A stretch of DNA of 64,000 bases, from assembly GCA_015152475.1 (NCBI GenBank), contig SUTW01000001.1:124001-188000 (forward strand), read 5' to 3'. The translations under genes and the position numbers were made by a program. The stretch comes from Cyanobacteria bacterium SIG30 (GTDB lineage Bacteria; Cyanobacteriota; Vampirovibrionia; Gastranaerophilales; Gastranaerophilaceae). Of this stretch, positions 44,757 to 53,159 are shown in pieces. Each line of letters starts with the position of its first letter. Positions within the stretch are counted from its first letter, which is position 1. The notes beneath the pieces are model-generated. The model was not told the DNA's origin. It did no database searches and saw nothing but the letters and a program-made list of their open reading frames with translations.

Positions 44757-47363
44757 TAAATGCTTAATGTTCGCAATTTTTGGGTCTAGCAGACGTGTTC
44801 CAATGTCTGCAAATTCGATTTGTAATAATGAACGGTTTGAATATAAAATAACCTTAGAAACTTTACCTATACCATATTTACTATGTTTTACAACTTCACC
44901 TTCTTTAAAGTCAGAAACAACTTTTTCTTGAGGTTTTGTAAATATTTTTGGTTCTTCAGGAGCGGCTATTATATCAAAAGTTTCTCCATTGTAATTCATA
45001 GACTGTTGGTTATCTTGAATGTCAACTTGAGCAACTTTTGGTTCTTCAACTACTGCTTTTTTAGTAAAATCTATAACGTCATAATTATAAGTATTTTCGG
45101 CATATGTTTCTTCATTTGCTTGACGTGCTAATTCTTCTAATGAAATGTCATCATCGTCTTCTTCAACAGAAGCATTTGCATAATAAGAATTATTATTTGT
45201 AGCTGTTTCTTGAACTTCTTCCTGAACATCATCTATTGATAAATTAACATCACCTATATCAAAATCAACAATATCGCCATCATAAGCTTGATTTTCTTCT
45301 TGAATAATTTCTGGTACCACTTCCAAAACCTCTTGGGCAGGTTCTTCTTGAACATCTATGGTTTCCGCTTGAACTTCTAGAGGTTCTTCTTGCACTGTTT
45401 CTATTTGAGGTTCTTGAGAAGCATTTTCATAGAATTCTAATTTTTCTTCTGTGTCTTCAATGTCTTCACCAATAAATTCTTCAAGAGATATTTGAGATTG
45501 TGTCATTTGAGTTTGTCTATTTTGAGTAATCTCTTCATAGTCTATTTCGTTATTTTCAAATTCCTCACTATTTTCATAAAAATCTAGTTCGTCATCACCG
45601 ATAGTACCTAAAAATTCATCATCATTTGGAATATAGATGTCTTCTGGAATTTCCACTGTATCATCTTCAGCTAAAAGTTCTTGGAAATCTTTTTCCAAAT
45701 CGTCTTGTGAAGAAATTTCATTTATTAATTGGCCAGCTTGTGAAGAAGATTCTGTCGCTTCTGTTGAAACATCTATATCTTCAACGACTTCTGTTTCATT
45801 TAATTCTTCGCCCAAAAATTCTTCTGCTGTTACAAATTGAGCTGGTATTTCCTGTTTTTCGTCTTTTGCAACTTCTACATTTTCAGCTTTTTCAACAATA
45901 ATATCCTCAACTTGTTGAGTCGCATCTATGATATCTTGTTCATCAGGAGTTGCAAAAATTTCTTCTTTTAAATTTTCTTCGTTTATTTGTTGTTGAATAG
46001 CAGTCAAATCCAAATCATCATCATCTTTTTCAACAACAATTCTGTTTTGTTGTTTTTCTTGAACTTCTAATTTAGATGCTTCTAATTTTTCAGAATATTT
46101 TTGTAAGTTTTTAAGTTTTATTTTTCTGATTTTTTTACGATTTTTAATCTCTTCATCTAGGTTTATTGTATTTTGAATTTTAAATATAAATCCCTTAGTG
46201 TCTTCGCCATATAATATTGCATAATTAGGATTTAAGCCCCAAATAGAAGCATTAACAGGACCATAATTTCTTACAGGATTTAATGTTGGTAAGAAAATAT
46301 AATTATTGCAATTTTCCGCAATAGCAGGTAATTTTTTATAACCATAAGAAGTTGATGGAATAATATTTATTTTGCTCTTACCATAAATTTTATTAACTAT
46401 TTCAGTACTTGAAGTTGTATCATTCAAACGCATAAATGCATAAACATCTTCTTGTACAGAAGTTAAGAAGAAATTGCAGAATGTTTTGTGCCAACTTACG
46501 TCAATATGAGAAAAATCAATTATAGTAATTTTTTCTCTTCTTAAAACTGTTGATAAAATTTCAATATCTTCAGTTTTTTGTGCAAAAATTTGCATTTCAA
46601 AATACTTGATAAGTTTATTTCTCAAATACCATAATTCTGGAATCGGAGTTTCTCTATATTCATCAAGTACAACTTTTAAAAATAAATTAAACGGAATTAT
46701 TTTATTCTTTAAAGTTTTAACGTAAGTTTTAACTTCATTAAAAATATCTTCACAAACTGCCTGAACTTCAAGAGTTGCATTTTTCATTACATCTTCCCAA
46801 ATACTATCTAAAGTATCACTGTTAAGAGGAAGTTTAAAATCAATTCCTGCACGCAAACGAGTTGAATCTTCAATATTTAAAGAACCGGTGTAATCAAAAA
46901 TAACAACATTTTTATAATCAGATAATGTATGAGCTAAATTTGTGCTCAAAAGATTAAAATCTTCCATTCTATCAGCCAAAATAATTGGATTATTGCTGAA
47001 AAAATTTAAATTAAATTTTAAAGGAAGCATTGTTTTTGGATTAACTAAAAATTCAAAAACTTTTTTCCCAGTATTTACAAAATCTTCAATTTCTCTTTGG
47101 TTACAAACAGAAATTTTGCAAGTACGAGTAGGTGTGAAACCATTGTATTCAACAATTTCATCATTGCCTTTGATACTATAAAAAATTTGAATTTTTGCAA
47201 TATTTGTATTGGCATCAAACTTATCGTCTGAAAGTTCAATGACTTGTGCTAAAAATTTTTCATTTCCTTCTTCAACCACAACGAAATCAAGAAGGCAAAG
47301 CCCTTCTTCATTTGGGTCAAAAATAAGATCTATAATATTATTTGATGTGTGCGTCACTTGCAT
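44745..47363 (-). CDS. Large HerA-like protein without Walker A, with C-terminal Tudor-like domain
   Basis: 872 residues. An N-terminal beta domain (about 1-95, GLCLLDFVVVEEGNEKFLAQVIEL) looks like a HAS-barrel. Next is a RecA/HerA-like core in which the position of the P-loop reads IILADRMEDFNLLS, with no GxxxxGK[ST]. KNVVIFDYTGSL and ITIIDFSHIDVSW follow as HerA-style strands. A Glu/Asp-rich low-complexity region covers about 460-800. The last 55 residues (EGEVVKHSKYGIGKVSKVI, QIEFADIGTRLLDP) match the Tudor-like domain at the end of PcrA/UvrD helicases, which binds RNA polymerase. Function unknown; a non-hydrolysing DNA- or polymerase-associated scaffold is my inference. Confidence 0.5.
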   Translation of the reverse strand: MQVTHTSNNIIDLIFDPNEEGLCLLDFVVVEEGNEKFLAQVIELSDDKFDANTNIAKIQIFYSIKGNDEIVEYNGFTPTRTCKISVCNQREIEDFVNTGKKVFEFLVNPKTMLPLKFNLNFFSNNPIILADRMEDFNLLSTNLAHTLSDYKNVVIFDYTGSLNIEDSTRLRAGIDFKLPLNSDTLDSIWEDVMKNATLEVQAVCEDIFNEVKTYVKTLKNKIIPFNLFLKVVLDEYRETPIPELWYLRNKLIKYFEMQIFAQKTEDIEILSTVLRREKITIIDFSHIDVSWHKTFCNFFLTSVQEDVYAFMRLNDTTSSTEIVNKIYGKSKINIIPSTSYGYKKLPAIAENCNNYIFLPTLNPVRNYGPVNASIWGLNPNYAILYGEDTKGFIFKIQNTINLDEEIKNRKKIRKIKLKNLQKYSEKLEASKLEVQEKQQNRIVVEKDDDDLDLTAIQQQINEENLKEEIFATPDEQDIIDATQQVEDIIVEKAENVEVAKDEKQEIPAQFVTAEEFLGEELNETEVVEDIDVSTEATESSSQAGQLINEISSQDDLEKDFQELLAEDDTVEIPEDIYIPNDDEFLGTIGDDELDFYENSEEFENNEIDYEEITQNRQTQMTQSQISLEEFIGEDIEDTEEKLEFYENASQEPQIETVQEEPLEVQAETIDVQEEPAQEVLEVVPEIIQEENQAYDGDIVDFDIGDVNLSIDDVQEEVQETATNNNSYYANASVEEDDDDISLEELARQANEETYAENTYNYDVIDFTKKAVVEEPKVAQVDIQDNQQSMNYNGETFDIIAAPEEPKIFTKPQEKVVSDFKEGEVVKHSKYGIGKVSKVILYSNRSLLQIEFADIGTRLLDPKIANIKHLSEK

Positions 47364-47533
47364 AGTGGCTTTCCCTATTCTAACTCAGTTTTTATTATAC
47401 AACACATACAGCAAATATGTAAATGAAAATTAAAAAACTCACCAAAAAAGACTATCTAAAAATTAAACAAAAGGATATTTTTTCAAAAAACAAAAACAAG
47501 TAATATAAAAATAAACAGTAAACGGAGCTTAAA

Positions 47534-47842
47534 ATGTTAATAGAAAGAATTCCTGACAATGCTGATAATTTAGCTTATATGGAATTTAAAAATGTTATAA
47601 AAGAAACAATTCCATGGCTTGAAGAAATATCCAGTGAATACAAATGTAAAATTGAAAAAAAAGAGTGGAAAAGCAAATATAATCATTATGTTGTTTATGA
47701 TTATGAGCCATTTTGCTCTGATGGTTTTGAAATAAATGTTACAGTTTCTTCAAAAGAAGTAGAATTCCTGAATTTTGTGAGATATCTATATGAAATGAAA
47801 ATTCAAACAATAAATCATTTAAATAATTGTATATTGATATAA
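47534..47842 (+). CDS. Hypothetical protein, 102 residues
   Basis: No family recognised. Acidic, mixed alpha-beta. It contains YKCKIEKKEWKSKYNHYVVYDYEP and FEINVTVSSKEVEFLNFVRYLYEM. A CGGAG Shine-Dalgarno lies eight bases upstream. The 170 bp before it are A-rich and hold no convincing gene. The -35 box of the following sensor kinase gene lies inside its last codons, so the two genes are separately transcribed. Confidence 0.6.
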   Translation: MLIERIPDNADNLAYMEFKNVIKETIPWLEEISSEYKCKIEKKEWKSKYNHYVVYDYEPFCSDGFEINVTVSSKEVEFLNFVRYLYEMKIQTINHLNNCILI

Positions 47843-47856
47843 AATTATGCTAAAAT
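47827..47856 (+). promoter_or_regulatory. Promoter of the sensor kinase/fliI pair
   Basis: TTGTAT (47827-47832), 18-bp spacer, TAAAAT (47851-47856) with extended TG. ATG follows nine bases later without a Shine-Dalgarno. Confidence 0.6.
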
Positions 47857-47865
47857 ATTTGCATA

Positions 47866-49626
47866 ATGAATATCAATCAAAGAAATAAATTGGTTATACC
47901 TTTTTTGCTTATAGTATCTGCTATTTTTGTGTTTTGCACAGGAAGATTTACTGTTCAAAAAATACAAGAAGAAATGTATAACAATTATTCAAATTTTGGG
48001 CAACTCGTTGCTAAAACATTATCAATCCAAGGTCAAGATTTAATTAAAAATAATAAATTTGAATCATATATTGACAAAATTTTAAAAGATAACGAAGATG
48101 TTTCATTTATAGCAATCAAGGATAATAATGGAAATATAATTTTTTCAAAAGAAAATTCCAAAAATAATATAAAAATAAATGTTACTTCACCAATAATAGA
48201 TTCAAATGGAAAAATTAATGGTTCAATTGAACTTGGTTTAAGTGCTAATTCTGTTAATTACATCCAAACAGCCACCAAAAAATCAATCTTTTTAGTTTTT
48301 GCACTTGGCTGGATTGCATTTGCATTAATTCTTATACTTAATGCCGTATGGGCAACAAGAGAATTATCAATTTTATACAAGGGTGTAAAAGAAATTGAAA
48401 ATGGAAAGTTTGGAACAAAAATTATAAATTCTGATGAAAAAGGTGATGTCGGAGAATTATATAAAGCGTTCAACGAAATGTCTCAAAAACTTCATTTATA
48501 CGAAGAACAAAATATTGATACTTTAACTATTGAAAAAAATAAACTTGAAGCAGTTTTAATGAGTATAGCAAATGGCGTTGTTGTTTGTGACAATTCAGAT
48601 AACATAACCATTTTAAATAATGCCGCATTAACTATCTTGAATGTTGATGAAAAAGATATTTTAAATACAAAAATTCAAGAATATTGTGACACTGAAGGTG
48701 AAAATTCATTTAACGATAAAATTGAAGAATTTAAAAACACTCCACTTGATATTATGGAGAAAAAACCTCTTGAATTTAGTATATCAATAGGTGAAAGAGT
48801 AATTAAAGCTTTAATTTCTCCTGTTTACAGTAAAGTCCATGACTATTTGGGTTATATCATTATTTTAATAGATATGACAAGAGAAGCAGAAGTTGACAAA
48901 TTAAAAAGTGATTTTATCTCAAATGTTTCACACGAATTGAGAACACCAGTTACAGTTTTGAGAAGTTATGCAGATACTTTATATAATTATGGTGACGAAT
49001 TTAAATTTGAAGAACAAAAAGAATTTATAGGCACAATCAATCAGGAAGTTATCAGATTAAATAAAATGGTTAATGACATTTTAGATTTTTCTAAATTTCA
49101 AAATAATGAACTTGAAAAAGAAACTCAAGATATTATGCCAGTTATTGAAGATGTTGTTCAGTCATTAAAAGTATTAGCAGAAGAAAGACATTTGAATTTT
49201 TCAATCAAAAAAGAAGAAAATCTGCCCGAAATACCATTTAATAGAGGTGCTATATCAAGAGTTATAACCAATTTGGTTACAAATGCAATTAAATATTCAA
49301 ATGAAGAAACTACTATTCAAATTGAAACAAGTATAGAAGAAAATAAATTTATTAAAATATCAGTTAAAGATAGTGGTTGCGGAATAGACGCCAAACATTT
49401 GCCAAAAATATTTGACAGATTTTACAGAGTTGAAAATAAAACTCATACGGTTAAAGGTACTGGCTTAGGCCTAAATCTTGTTAAAATTGCCGTTGAAAAA
49501 CATCACCAAGGCAAAGTTTTTGTACAATCTGAAATTAATGTAGGTTCGACATTTGGTTTTATGTTACCAATAAACCCTACTGAAATTAATGAAACTTTAG
49601 AAACACAAGAAAGTGTTCAAATATAA
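47866..49626 (+). CDS. Membrane sensor histidine kinase (HAMP-PAS-HisKA-HATPase)
   Basis: 586 residues. TM1 at about 6-25 and TM2 at about 138-160 enclose an extracytoplasmic sensor domain. HAMP is at 160-215 and PAS at about 220-330. The phospho-acceptor His356 is in SHELRTPVT. The ATPase boxes are NAIKYS (N), DSGCGI (G1), and GTGLGLNLV (G2). No response regulator is adjacent. The stop codon shares a base with the ATG of the FliI-type gene, so the two are translationally coupled. A VicK/PhoR-like kinase is the nearest general type. Confidence 0.9.
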   Translation: MNINQRNKLVIPFLLIVSAIFVFCTGRFTVQKIQEEMYNNYSNFGQLVAKTLSIQGQDLIKNNKFESYIDKILKDNEDVSFIAIKDNNGNIIFSKENSKNNIKINVTSPIIDSNGKINGSIELGLSANSVNYIQTATKKSIFLVFALGWIAFALILILNAVWATRELSILYKGVKEIENGKFGTKIINSDEKGDVGELYKAFNEMSQKLHLYEEQNIDTLTIEKNKLEAVLMSIANGVVVCDNSDNITILNNAALTILNVDEKDILNTKIQEYCDTEGENSFNDKIEEFKNTPLDIMEKKPLEFSISIGERVIKALISPVYSKVHDYLGYIIILIDMTREAEVDKLKSDFISNVSHELRTPVTVLRSYADTLYNYGDEFKFEEQKEFIGTINQEVIRLNKMVNDILDFSKFQNNELEKETQDIMPVIEDVVQSLKVLAEERHLNFSIKKEENLPEIPFNRGAISRVITNLVTNAIKYSNEETTIQIETSIEENKFIKISVKDSGCGIDAKHLPKIFDRFYRVENKTHTVKGTGLGLNLVKIAVEKHHQGKVFVQSEINVGSTFGFMLPINPTEINETLETQESVQI

Positions 49627-50972
49627 TGGAAGAAAATTTTGATTTAAAAATTCATAACATCAAAACAAAAGCACTGCAAACGCTTGAAAATACTGAGCTT
49701 TATAAATATAAAGGCGCAGTTTCTAAGCTTTTAGGCTTAACTGTTGAAGTTAAACTTCCAGGCTTAAAAATTGGCGACCTTTGCTATATTGAAAATTACA
49801 GAGGCGAAAAAAAAGCTGCTGAGGTTGTTGCATTTAAAGGTGATTCCGCACAACTTCTTTTACTTTATGACGGCGAAGGAATAGGTCAAGGAAGCCTTGT
49901 TGAAACAACTGGCGGACCAATTTTAATTCCAGTTGGAGATTTTCTTCTAGGGCGTTTAATAAACCCTTTAGGCGAAGCCTTAGATGGCAGACCACTTGAT
50001 ACAACAAATGCACAATATGTAAACATTAACGGCAGTGTACCTGATGCATTTAAAAGACCTATTATAAAAAATACTATTTCAACTGGAATCCGTGCCATAG
50101 ATGCTTTGTTAACAATGGGCGGAGGTCAACGTATGGGACTTTTTGCAGGCTCAGGAGTTGGCAAAAGTACGACCTTAGGTATGATTGCAAGAAATTCTGA
50201 AGCCGATGTAAACGTTCTTGCACTAATCGGCGAACGTGGCCGTGAAGTAAAAGAATTTATTGAAGATTCGCTGGGTCCAGAAGGTATGAAAAAATCGGTT
50301 GTTGTTTGTTCAACTGGTGACCAACCTCCTCTTATAAGACAAAAATGTTTACTTGCTGCAACAAGCGTTTGTGAATATTTCAGAGACCAAGGTAAAAAAG
50401 TTTTCTTAATGACAGACACCATAACCCGTTGTGCTATGGCAGGCCGTGAAGTTGGGTTATCAATTGGCGAACCACCAACAATGAAAGGTTACCCGCCATC
50501 TATCTTCACTTGGCTTCAAAGAGCATTGGAACGTACAGGAAACAGCGAAAAAGGTTCAATAACAGCTTTATATACTGTTCTTATGGAAGGTGACGACATA
50601 ACAGACCCAATTGTTGACACTGTTCGTGGTATTGTTGACGGCCACATTTTCTTATCGAGAAAAGTTGCAGAAATGAACCATTATCCCGCAATTGACACAT
50701 TAGGTTCGATTTCAAGGCTTATGAGTTCAATTACCGATAAAGAACATCAAGAAGCAGCTGGCAAAATGAGAAGACTTCTTGCAATGTACAGAGAAAATAA
50801 AGACTTAATCGACGTTGGCATGTATCAAATGGGCTCAAACCCAAAACTTGATATTGCCATTGAACTTATGCCAGAAATAAATGCTTTCTTGCAACAAAAA
50901 GTTTCAGACACAGTGTCTATGGAAAATACAATAAATACCTTAAAAACAATGATGAGAAATGTTGATGTTTAA
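49626..50972 (+). CDS. fliI: Flagellar/type III secretion ATPase FliI family
   Basis: 448 residues. RecA-type hexameric ATPase with Walker A AGSGVGKST, ALIGERGREVKEFIE, and EPPTMKGYPPSIFTWLQRALER. GYPPS is typical of FliI/SctN as opposed to F1-beta. A conserved VEMNHYPAID-type segment appears as MNHYPAIDTLGSISRLM. In flagella and injectisomes it unfolds and delivers export substrates. No other flagellar genes are next to it. The only related protein in the window is the FlhA-C-like protein at 17 kb. Type IV pilus or Rho ATPases do not fit. Confidence 0.9.
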   Translation: MEENFDLKIHNIKTKALQTLENTELYKYKGAVSKLLGLTVEVKLPGLKIGDLCYIENYRGEKKAAEVVAFKGDSAQLLLLYDGEGIGQGSLVETTGGPILIPVGDFLLGRLINPLGEALDGRPLDTTNAQYVNINGSVPDAFKRPIIKNTISTGIRAIDALLTMGGGQRMGLFAGSGVGKSTTLGMIARNSEADVNVLALIGERGREVKEFIEDSLGPEGMKKSVVVCSTGDQPPLIRQKCLLAATSVCEYFRDQGKKVFLMTDTITRCAMAGREVGLSIGEPPTMKGYPPSIFTWLQRALERTGNSEKGSITALYTVLMEGDDITDPIVDTVRGIVDGHIFLSRKVAEMNHYPAIDTLGSISRLMSSITDKEHQEAAGKMRRLLAMYRENKDLIDVGMYQMGSNPKLDIAIELMPEINAFLQQKVSDTVSMENTINTLKTMMRNVDV

Positions 50973-51006
50973 AAATGCAACCACTAGTTAATGGTTGCAT
51001 TTTTTA
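50971..51006. terminator. Terminator between fliI and gltX
   Basis: AAAATGCAACCA (50972-50983), loop of eight bases, TGGTTGCATTTT (50992-51003). A tracts and T tracts on both sides allow it to work in both directions. Confidence 0.9.
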
Positions 51007-51027
51007 GATTTTATTCGACATTACAAA

Positions 51028-52482
51028 CTATAAAACTTTTTTAATTCTTTCAATTATTTCATCTTTTCCTAAAAGACAAACTAAAGCTGCCATATCAGCA
51101 CCCCTTGTTCTTCCAGTCAAAGCAGAACGCAATGCCCACATTGTTTCTTTTGGTTTGATGCCTTGAGCTTTAAAATGTTCTCTTAATTGAGCTAAGTCAT
51201 CATGAATTTTTTCTTCAGAATCAAAACCCCAAGAATTTATAACATCTAAAACATAAGATAAAACGTTTTTAGAAACTTCTGTGTCTAAAATTTCTTGAAC
51301 TTCAGTCAAATCAGGTTTTTCAAAGAAATATTGAGCGTCATATTCAATTTCAGATAAAATTGTAAGTGGTTCACGTGTAATTTCGATTAAACGTAAAAGT
51401 TGTGCTTTTGTATATTTTGAAATGTCATATTTTTTCAAAAATGGCAAAATATAATCATAAAGTTCTTCTACTGGCATTTTTTTAATATACTGACCATTCA
51501 TCCAATTCAATTTATCATATTCAAAAATTGAATTTGAAGATGAAATTTTTGAAATTTCAAAATCTTGTGCAATTTCATCAACTGTCTTGATTTCTTCGCT
51601 ATCTGATGGAGACCAACCTAAAAGTGCCACAAAATTAACTAAAGCATCTGTTAAATAGCCTTTTTCAACAAATTCTGAAACAGCAGTTGCACCGTGACGT
51701 TTTGAAAGTTTACTTCTATCAGGTGCTAAAATCATACCCAAGTGTCCAAATCTTGGAACTTCAGCGCCCAGCGCTTCATAGATTAAAATTTGTTTGAATG
51801 TATTTGAAATGTGGTCCTCACCTCTTATAATATGTGAAATTTTCATCAACATATCATCAATTACAACTGCAAAATTGTATGTAGGTGTTCCATTTGATTT
51901 CATAATAACGAAATCGCCGATAAGGTCTGTATCTTGTTGCAAATTACCTTTAACCATATCATCAAAAGCTAAAATATTGTTTTCATGGAAAGCTTTTTGA
52001 GCTTTTGAAATTGAAAAACGAATAGCTGGAAGTCTGCCTTCAGCTTTTAATTTTGCTTTGTCATCATCTGTTAAATTTTCACATTTTTTTGAATAAACAT
52101 AAGCTTGTTTATTTTGTGTTGCAAGCTCTTTTTCTGCTTCAAGTTCTTCTGGTGTACAATAACATTCATAAGCAAACCCTTTTTCCAAAAGAATTTGAGC
52201 ATATTTTGGGTAAAGGTCAAATCTTTCAGATTGAGTATAAGGACCATATTCGCCCCCAACATCAGGACCTTCATCCCAATTCAAACCTAAGGCTTTTAAA
52301 CTATCAAAAATATTGTCTATATATTCTTGAGATGTTCTTTCAGCGTCTGTATCTTCAATTCTTAATATAAATTTTCCATTGTTCTTTTTTGCATATAAAT
52401 AATTAAATAATGCAGTTCTTGCTGTTCCAACGTGTAAATTTCCGCTTGGAGATGGTGCTATTCTAACTCTTGTTTCTGTCAT
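51028..52482 (-). CDS. gltX: Glutamyl-tRNA synthetase
   Basis: 484 residues. Class I synthetase: the HIGH-like motif is SPSGNLHVGTARTALF near the N-terminus and the KMSKS-like motif is SKLSKRHGATAV. The usual GluRS CxC-type zinc region appears as YECYCTPEELEAEK. The C-terminal anticodon domain follows. Charges tRNA-Glu (or both tRNA-Glu and tRNA-Gln where GatCAB is used; not decided here). GAGGA precedes the ATG. Confidence 0.96.
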   Translation of the reverse strand: MTETRVRIAPSPSGNLHVGTARTALFNYLYAKKNNGKFILRIEDTDAERTSQEYIDNIFDSLKALGLNWDEGPDVGGEYGPYTQSERFDLYPKYAQILLEKGFAYECYCTPEELEAEKELATQNKQAYVYSKKCENLTDDDKAKLKAEGRLPAIRFSISKAQKAFHENNILAFDDMVKGNLQQDTDLIGDFVIMKSNGTPTYNFAVVIDDMLMKISHIIRGEDHISNTFKQILIYEALGAEVPRFGHLGMILAPDRSKLSKRHGATAVSEFVEKGYLTDALVNFVALLGWSPSDSEEIKTVDEIAQDFEISKISSSNSIFEYDKLNWMNGQYIKKMPVEELYDYILPFLKKYDISKYTKAQLLRLIEITREPLTILSEIEYDAQYFFEKPDLTEVQEILDTEVSKNVLSYVLDVINSWGFDSEEKIHDDLAQLREHFKAQGIKPKETMWALRSALTGRTRGADMAALVCLLGKDEIIERIKKVL

Positions 52483-52538
52483 TTATTTATTCCTCTTTTT
52501 CTTTTATTTTAATACAAAAAAGAAAAGAAGCGTAAACT

Positions 52539-53159
52539 TTAAAAGCATTTTACATCAAGCTTTCTGTCAATCAATTTTTCTAAATGCTTCTTTTTCTTAT
52601 TAAATTTGATATCAAAATCTAAAATTTCACACATGTTATAATCAGTGACTATGGTTAAAGTTTTTCTAAAAGAATCATCTCTTAAAGTCCAGCTTTTGCA
52701 AAGTTCCTTATGATTAAAATCAAGAGCATCAACAACTCTTAATATTGAAGAAAAAACTATAACTATTTTTTTAGCTTCTTCATCTAAAACATTAAACATT
52801 TTATGATTTTCTGAAGGCGCTTTACCTCTGTGATATCTTATAATATTTGCAACTATACGGTTTTCTCTTTCAGATAAATTTTGAATTTTATTCTTTAAAA
52901 TAAACTTTGCACCTAGTTTATTATGTTCTTTTTCTTTTGGAATAAAATTACCAATATCATGCAAATTTCCTGCTATTTTTAGTAATTCAACACTACTTGT
53001 TAAAAGACTTTTATCTTCACTAAAAAAACCTAAATTCAATAAATTATTTAACATTTTTTCGCAATTTATTGAACAAAATTCACCATGACCTTCTATACTT
53101 TTTAAACCAATATTTTTAACTTTAGAAAAAAGAATTTCAAGATAATTATCAATTGTCAT
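52539..53159 (-). CDS. HD-domain hydrolase-like protein (Ppx/GppA C-terminal type)
   Basis: 206 residues from the ATG at 53159. That start is five bases after AAGGA and overlaps the cheA stop by 11 bases; the longer frame to 53189 is less likely. Metal motifs: an early H in GHGEFCS, then LHDIGNFI (HD), an H in KEHNKLGA, and a YHRGKAP-SENHKMF segment. The arrangement resembles the HD part of exopolyphosphatase/GppA proteins (LRVVDALDF). The substrate could be a phosphate ester or nucleotide and is not known. Translational coupling to the CheA gene suggests a role in that signalling system. Confidence 0.7.
   Translation of the reverse strand: MTIDNYLEILFSKVKNIGLKSIEGHGEFCSINCEKMLNNLLNLGFFSEDKSLLTSSVELLKIAGNLHDIGNFIPKEKEHNKLGAKFILKNKIQNLSERENRIVANIIRYHRGKAPSENHKMFNVLDEEAKKIVIVFSSILRVVDALDFNHKELCKSWTLRDDSFRKTLTIVTDYNMCEILDFDIKFNKKKKHLEKLIDRKLDVKCF

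Noticed and set aside
45626-45901. Plus-strand frames across the HerA-like acidic linker
   Set aside because: Same antisense effect of Glu/Asp codons; no start signal and no plausible protein.
47423-47503. Possible 26-residue Lys-rich open frame (MKIKKLTKKDYL...) upstream of the 102-residue protein
   Set aside because: No Shine-Dalgarno, A-rich composition makes chance Lys codons likely, and no family is recognised.
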